Positions 59,542-64,000 of a DNA stretch of 64,000 bases are shown piece by piece. Every line of letters begins with the position of its first letter. The first letter of the stretch is position 1. The DNA is taken from NCBI GenBank assembly GCA_030603665.1, contig JAUVXJ010000001.1, forward strand, positions 340,480 to 404,479, given 5' to 3'. This DNA is from Chloroflexota bacterium (GTDB lineage Bacteria > Chloroflexota > Anaerolineae > UBA7937 > B3-Chlor). The position numbers and the translations under genes were made by a program. The notes beneath the pieces were generated by a model, which did no database searches, was not told the DNA's origin, and saw nothing but the letters and a program-made list of their open reading frames with translations.

Positions 59542-60942
59542 TTGAAGACGAGAGATCACAGTCGTTTAGTAGCAGAGCTCAGCGAAACGTATGCCCAGCA
59601 CGCACCAAAGTGCGCCTCGCTCAACGAGCGAGCCAAGAGACACCTGCTCGACGGTGGGAGCCATGCGATGCGCCTCACGCAGCCCTTCCCACCCCGCATG
59701 ACTTCCGCCCGCGGGGCCTGGATAACGGACGAAGACGACAACAGTGTCCTGGATTTCTGGCAAGGACACTTCGCCAACATCCTCGGCCACAACCCGGAGG
59801 TTGTAACCTCCGCGCTGGCGAGAGCCTTTGAGGATGGCTTTGGGTTGCAGACTGGCTTCGAGGATCGTCTTCAGGTCGAGGCAGCCGAGGTGCTTTGCCG
59901 GCAGACCGGAAACGACCGAGTGCGCTTCACCACCAGTGGGACCTTATCTACGATGTACTCCATCATACTGAGCCTCGCCTTCACGGGTCGTGACGCGGTA
60001 ATGAAGGCAGGGGCCGGTTGGCACGGAGGGCATCCGTGGGGGCTGAAGGGCGTCTCCTTCCAGGAAGGGCCGGATGCCGGCTTCCACTTCGTGGAGGGAC
60101 GAGGGCTACCGTCTGCGGTGACCGACGAGGTTCTCATCACAGACTATAATGACCCCGATAGGCTACGTGACGATTTCGCGCAGCACGGGGACCAACTCGC
60201 CTGCTTCATAGTGGAACCCTTCATCGGCGCAGGGGGATGCATGCCTGCCACAACGGAATACCTGCAGGCCGCGCGCGAGCTGACGGAGCAGCATGGCGCT
60301 GTCCTCATCTTCGATGAAGTCATAGCTGGATTCCGTTTCCGCGCCGGTGATCTGGGGAACCTCTACGGCATACAGCCGGACCTGGCCACCTTTGGCAAGG
60401 CCATAGGTGGGGGCATGCCGGTGGCAGCCCTGGCGGGCCGTGAGCAGATCATGAAGCTCATCGGACGCGAGGGAGGCAGTAAGGTGAGGTTCTCCGGCGG
60501 GACCTACTCCGGTCATCCCGCATCGATGCTGGCCGCCAAGACATTCATGGAGTATCTTGTCGCCCACGAGAACGAGATCTACCCCCGACTGGAGGACCTC
60601 GGGGAGAGGGCACGCAGCATCGCCGAGACCGCTTTTGCCGAACAGGGTATCTACGTTCGGAGCACAGGAGGCGCCCGCGACGAGTGGCCCGGAGGCTCGT
60701 TGAGCCTGCTGACTTTCCCCCACCAAGAAGCAAAAGAGGTCCGGAGCCCTGACGACGTTCGCAACCCTGAGATCTGTGACGTGGAGCTGGGCGAAAAGGT
60801 GTTGCAGTTGGCTCTGCTGGTCAGCGACGTCTATACGATGCATGGTCTCGGTGCTGTCAGCACTGCGCACACGGAGGAAGACCTCGATTTCCTGGCAGAG
60901 GCGTACAAGCGAGTAGCGCGTCTTTTCAAGAAGCACCTGTAA
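59542..60942 (+). CDS. Class III PLP aminotransferase (glutamate-1-semialdehyde aminomutase-like)
   Basis: 466 residues from TTG 59542, with AGAGGAG nine bases upstream. Family marks are GAWITDEDDNSVLDFWQGHF, RFTTSGTLSTMYSI, VLIFDEVIAGFRF and the PLP Lys in TFGKAIGGGMP. It is longer than housekeeping HemL (about 430). Together with the two following genes it may form a catabolic or biosynthetic set for a beta- or omega-amino acid, which is inference only. Confidence 0.85.
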   Translation: MKTRDHSRLVAELSETYAQHAPKCASLNERAKRHLLDGGSHAMRLTQPFPPRMTSARGAWITDEDDNSVLDFWQGHFANILGHNPEVVTSALARAFEDGFGLQTGFEDRLQVEAAEVLCRQTGNDRVRFTTSGTLSTMYSIILSLAFTGRDAVMKAGAGWHGGHPWGLKGVSFQEGPDAGFHFVEGRGLPSAVTDEVLITDYNDPDRLRDDFAQHGDQLACFIVEPFIGAGGCMPATTEYLQAARELTEQHGAVLIFDEVIAGFRFRAGDLGNLYGIQPDLATFGKAIGGGMPVAALAGREQIMKLIGREGGSKVRFSGGTYSGHPASMLAAKTFMEYLVAHENEIYPRLEDLGERARSIAETAFAEQGIYVRSTGGARDEWPGGSLSLLTFPHQEAKEVRSPDDVRNPEICDVELGEKVLQLALLVSDVYTMHGLGAVSTAHTEEDLDFLAEAYKRVARLFKKHL

Positions 60943-61062
60943 GATAGACGAACTGGAGACCTGATCCAGACCGGTCGATCGATTGACAGGATCGGACGCT
61001 GTGCCAAAGAGACCAAGTAATAGCTTCATCATAGCCGTAAGACAGAGGAGGCTCTAGTCGAC

Positions 61063-62058
61063 ATGTCAAATAGCACGCGTGTAATACAGTATGGACTGGG
61101 TCCCATTGGTGGTGCGATGGCTCGTCACGTGATCGAGCGCGCGGGGTTGGACCTGGTGGCGGGCATAGACATCGACCCCGCCAAAGTGGGCAAGGACGTG
61201 GGGGATGCAATCGGCCTCGGCCGCTCCATGGGGTTCGCCGTGGTGGAGAGGCTTTCCGACGCATTGGACCAGTCGGAGGCCGACGTCGTCCTGCATACCA
61301 CCAGCTCCTACTTCAACACCTTCCAAGACCAGATCGTGGAGACACTCGAGGCAGGGCTGGACGTGGTCTCCACCTCGGAGGAACTATCTTTCCCCTGGCT
61401 CGCCCATCCCGACGAGGCGTCGGAGGTTGACAAGGTCGCGAAGCGCACGGGGAAGACCGTCCTGGGAACCGGCGTCAATCCCGGATTTCTAATGGACTCG
61501 CTTCCCCTCAACCTGACAGCTATCTGCCAGCGAGTGGATCGCATCGATGTAACGCGGGTCATCAACGCTTCCACCCGCAGAGGTCCATTCCAGGCCAAGA
61601 TCGGCTCCGGCATGACGGTGGAGGACTTCAAAACCAAGATGGATGCCGGCCTCATGGGCCACGTGGGCCTTCCTGAGTCCGTGGGCATGGTCTTCCACAC
61701 GCTCGGCAAGGCACTGACCCGCTATGAATCTGGCGTCGAGCCGGTGGTGGCGGAGGAGCGGATCAAGACAGACTACTTCGATGTCCCGCCAGGGAAGGTG
61801 AGGGGATTGAAGCAAGTGGCGCGCGGGTACACATATGAAGGCGAGTTCATGACCCTGACCTTCATCGCCGCGCTTGGAGCTGGAGACGAAGCCGACACCA
61901 TCGAGATCGCTGGATCGCCGGACCTGAAGGTCACGCTCCAGGGCACAAACGGCGACATCGCCACGGTGGCTATCGCGGTGAACGCTATACGTCGCGTGAA
62001 AGAGGCCGCTCCGGGCCTGGTAACGATGAGAGATCTGCCCATTGTGACTATCTGGTGA
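61063..62058 (+). CDS. 2,4-diaminopentanoate dehydrogenase-like (DapB-fold) oxidoreductase
   Basis: 331 residues. N-terminal NAD(P)-binding fold VIQYGLGPIGGAMARHVIER and TTSSYFNTF near 88-96. TSEELSFPWLAHP, VLGTGVNPGFLMDSLPL and GPFQAKIGSGMTVEDF are shared with 2,4-diaminopentanoate dehydrogenases (Ord) of D-ornithine fermentation. Diaminopentanoate itself is not proven as substrate. Follows the aminotransferase by 120 bp, with GAGGAGG upstream of the ATG. Confidence 0.75.
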   Translation: MSNSTRVIQYGLGPIGGAMARHVIERAGLDLVAGIDIDPAKVGKDVGDAIGLGRSMGFAVVERLSDALDQSEADVVLHTTSSYFNTFQDQIVETLEAGLDVVSTSEELSFPWLAHPDEASEVDKVAKRTGKTVLGTGVNPGFLMDSLPLNLTAICQRVDRIDVTRVINASTRRGPFQAKIGSGMTVEDFKTKMDAGLMGHVGLPESVGMVFHTLGKALTRYESGVEPVVAEERIKTDYFDVPPGKVRGLKQVARGYTYEGEFMTLTFIAALGAGDEADTIEIAGSPDLKVTLQGTNGDIATVAIAVNAIRRVKEAAPGLVTMRDLPIVTIW

Positions 62059-62151
62059 GAACAACAGGTCTGCGCATGACCGCCAATACGATGAGTTACG
62101 TGCGAACGTAATGAAGCGGCGCCCAATGACACTGACGGAGATGGAAGCGAC

Positions 62152-63288
62152 ATGACATCTGAATACGTACCCGCCACCTACAGCAACAACCTGGACCAGA
62201 TGCTTGCCCGCGGAGCGAAGCCGGGGCAAGGGGGGCACCTGGAAGCAACCCCCACGGAAGCGAGCCTGGCGCTGGTCAGACTCCAGGCATCCTGTTGGTC
62301 GTTTCTGGCCGCTGAGATCGCCCAGGTATACGGACTGGAGGGGGCAGAGCCTATCATCCGAGAGATCGTGCGCCGCGCCGGTCGATATCGCGGCAACGAG
62401 ATCCGAAGGAACGTGGAGAAGCGAGGTCTGCCCCTGGATGTGCCCCATCTGTTGGACTACTGGGACTACGCCACCGACGAGGCGGTGGACTTGGCGGAGT
62501 ACGATCGAGAGCCCCAGTACTACGCCCACGAGGTGCCGGGCTGCGGCTTCTGGGACCAGATGGAGGGCTTGTGCCCCCAGCCTCTGGCCGTCGCCATGTG
62601 TGAGGAGATCCACGTGGCCGTGGCCAAGGAGTACAACCCGGCGATGGACGTCTGGTACCCGGCGCTGCTCTCCCGCGGTCAGGCCAGGTGCATTTTCAGA
62701 TGGGAGATGCCCGACAAGGAGGCCGAGAGAGCGGCCAAGCGGGCTCACCACGCCACCAAGGCCGCCAAGAAGGCCGGCCAGCCACTAGCTGGTGAGCGAG
62801 GACCCCAGAAGCCTGACGCCGCCAGGTCGTACAGCGCCATAGCTCGCCTCCATGTGGTCTTCTACCACTATGCTGCCGACCAGTTGCTGCGCACCGTAGG
62901 CGAGGACACGACCGACGACATCCTGCGGCGAGCGATGCGCAAGTGGGGAAGCTGGCGCGGCCAGGAGATGCGTGAGGACCACCAGAGACGGGGCTGGCCC
63001 CTCAACTTGGAGTCTTTCATCACCTACTTGGATGACCCCGCGGCAGGCGACGCCTGGGTGGCGGAGAACGTCACGCTGACGCCCACCGAGCACAGCAAAG
63101 ACATCACGGAGTCCGCCTACAGCGAGTGGTTCGACAAGCTGGCCACAGGACGCTTCGCCCTTCCCTTGTTCGAGGAGGCGCTGCCCGCCCAGGCCCAGGC
63201 CTACAATCCAGCCTTGGAGATGAGCATCCCTCTGCTCATGGAGCGCGGAGATTCCGTATCCAGGTTCGTTTACTCCACCAGATCCTAG
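62152..63288 (+). CDS. Duplicated ATC-hydrolase-like protein (PF14196 type)
   Basis: 378 residues in two similar halves. Each has a helix bundle with an R-(A/G)xxRGxE pattern (RAGRYRGNEIRRNVEKRGLP; KWGSWRGQEMREDHQRRGWP), an early aromatic-rich helix and a late AxAxxYNPAxE/D block (VAKEYNPAMDVWYPALLSRG; AQAYNPALEMSIPLLMERG). It resembles L-2-amino-thiazoline-4-carboxylate hydrolase proteins, which are usually single-domain. The halves are joined by a Lys/Ala-rich linker. Substrate unknown. Confidence 0.65.
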   Translation: MTSEYVPATYSNNLDQMLARGAKPGQGGHLEATPTEASLALVRLQASCWSFLAAEIAQVYGLEGAEPIIREIVRRAGRYRGNEIRRNVEKRGLPLDVPHLLDYWDYATDEAVDLAEYDREPQYYAHEVPGCGFWDQMEGLCPQPLAVAMCEEIHVAVAKEYNPAMDVWYPALLSRGQARCIFRWEMPDKEAERAAKRAHHATKAAKKAGQPLAGERGPQKPDAARSYSAIARLHVVFYHYAADQLLRTVGEDTTDDILRRAMRKWGSWRGQEMREDHQRRGWPLNLESFITYLDDPAAGDAWVAENVTLTPTEHSKDITESAYSEWFDKLATGRFALPLFEEALPAQAQAYNPALEMSIPLLMERGDSVSRFVYSTRS

Positions 63289-63423
63289 GCCGACTCTTGC
63301 CTCTCCACAATTCGACTGGAGCAGTACCGCGATGCCTTTCTGGCCATGCACTCCAAGGCCAGGCATGCGGCAGTCAAGGGTGTGTTCACGTTCGAGGCGC
63401 CGTAGTTCCCCTGGCGCTGAAGA

Positions 63424-64000
63424 CTACCCCTGGCCCTGCACGATCAGCGGCACGAAGGCCTTCCGCCCCCCTGCGAGAGCGCTGGCCATGCCGCGGAGTG
63501 AATAATAGGCCGGGCGATAGACAATGGGGCTATTCAGAGGGTCTGTGTGATTCTGCCGATACGCCACGGAATACCAGCGCGCAGGCTCGCAGCGGTGGTA
63601 CCAGTAGACGGTGGCGAAATCCATGTTGAAGAAGCTCATCACACCCATCCAGGGATAGTGGCTCATCGCATACAAGTAGGCATCCCTTAGATAGTCTGCC
63701 TGCTGCTGCCGGGCGACGATCTGCCATGTTCGGGTGGACCAGTCGCCCCAGTTGTGGCACGATGCACCCGGGTCCAGTATCCAACCAAACTCTATGGCCC
63801 AGATCTGCGTGTCCGCGTCGTTGCGAATCTCCATCAACGCCCTCTGTTGCTCAACGCGGCGGAAGGTCAACCCGCTGACCGGTGCCGGAGCCTGCTCCGG
63901 CTCATGGGCGAAGCCGTAAGGGTGCGAACCTAGGACATCGAAGTATGGCTTGCCCCCGCTGCGATAGATCCCGCAGATGAAATCCAGATCGTTGACCACG
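63424..64000 (-). CDS. Glycosidase (GH39/GH5-like clan), cut off by window end
   Basis: C-terminal 191 residues only. The frame runs past the edge, so the first Val/Met in the window is not the start. IWAIEFGWILDPG contains the likely nucleophile Glu, the same motif as in the glycosidase domain at 8604-11714. The C-terminus GRKAFVPLIVQGQG is like the PLxxx tail on other secreted proteins of this lineage. Probably an exported polysaccharide-cleaving enzyme. Confidence 0.75.
   Translation of the reverse strand, partial: VVNDLDFICGIYRSGGKPYFDVLGSHPYGFAHEPEQAPAPVSGLTFRRVEQQRALMEIRNDADTQIWAIEFGWILDPGASCHNWGDWSTRTWQIVARQQQADYLRDAYLYAMSHYPWMGVMSFFNMDFATVYWYHRCEPARWYSVAYRQNHTDPLNSPIVYRPAYYSLRGMASALAGGRKAFVPLIVQGQG

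Overview
The window reads as chromosome from an uncultured, moderately GC-rich bacterium, most likely a Chloroflexota (Anaerolineae-like) lineage. This is inferred from gene style, not from a marker tree. The style includes many lipoproteins with Pro/Thr-rich linkers feeding beta-propeller, CARDB or Ig-like domains, membrane glycosyltransferases carrying PA14 domains, a glycosidase fused to an O-antigen-ligase-like domain, and a DUF348-G5-propeller lipoprotein. Many promoters use the -10 form TACAAT or TAGAAT, often with an upstream TG, 17 bp from a TTGnnn box. There is no rRNA and no CRISPR array, and one tRNA (Arg, UCG).

Layout. 0-7.4 kb is accessory: a tyrosine recombinase cut by the window edge, a PEP-CTERM surface protein, a secreted protein, then a one-strand cluster with a RelA/SpoT-type nucleotide synthetase, a tiny overlapping ORF, a BglII-like nuclease with a late frameshift, a HEPN-type protein and a zinc-ribbon protein. 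7.4-12.8 kb holds envelope polysaccharide genes and a REP-associated transposase (RAYT) flanked by palindromic repeats. 12.8-26.2 kb has lipoproteins, sppA, mutS, a PstS-like protein between two copies of a small HELVH protein (one broken), and an SGNH-like secreted protein. 26.7-28.8 kb is an OLD-family ATPase/TOPRIM nuclease translationally coupled to a small WYL-like protein. 29-39 kb is mainly core metabolism (cystathionine synthase family enzyme, glnA, ssb, deoB, trpS). 39-51.4 kb carries an S1-domain protein, rpoC with its own consensus promoter and no rpoB next to it, and a BMP-type (nucleoside-like) ABC importer.

51.4-55.6 kb is a second accessory zone: a small membrane protein frame interrupted by UGA, a second PEP-CTERM gene, an unknown membrane protein, and a serine recombinase remnant just before tRNA-Arg. 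55.7-64 kb has a PA14 glycosyltransferase, an AlkD-like protein, a three-gene set (class III aminotransferase, 2,4-diaminopentanoate-dehydrogenase-like enzyme, duplicated ATC-hydrolase-like protein) and a truncated glycosidase.

The two accessory zones are linked by repeats. A 90 bp divergent promoter segment (R1) lies upstream of both PEP-CTERM genes. A second segment of about 190 bp (R2), also with promoters, leads into the RelA/SpoT cluster and into the 54 kb membrane-protein cassette. R1 and R2 are fused in the second zone but separated by 0.9 kb in the first. This repeated leader, together with the RelA/SpoT-nuclease-HEPN cluster and the OLD-WYL pair, is the best lead for an undescribed system.
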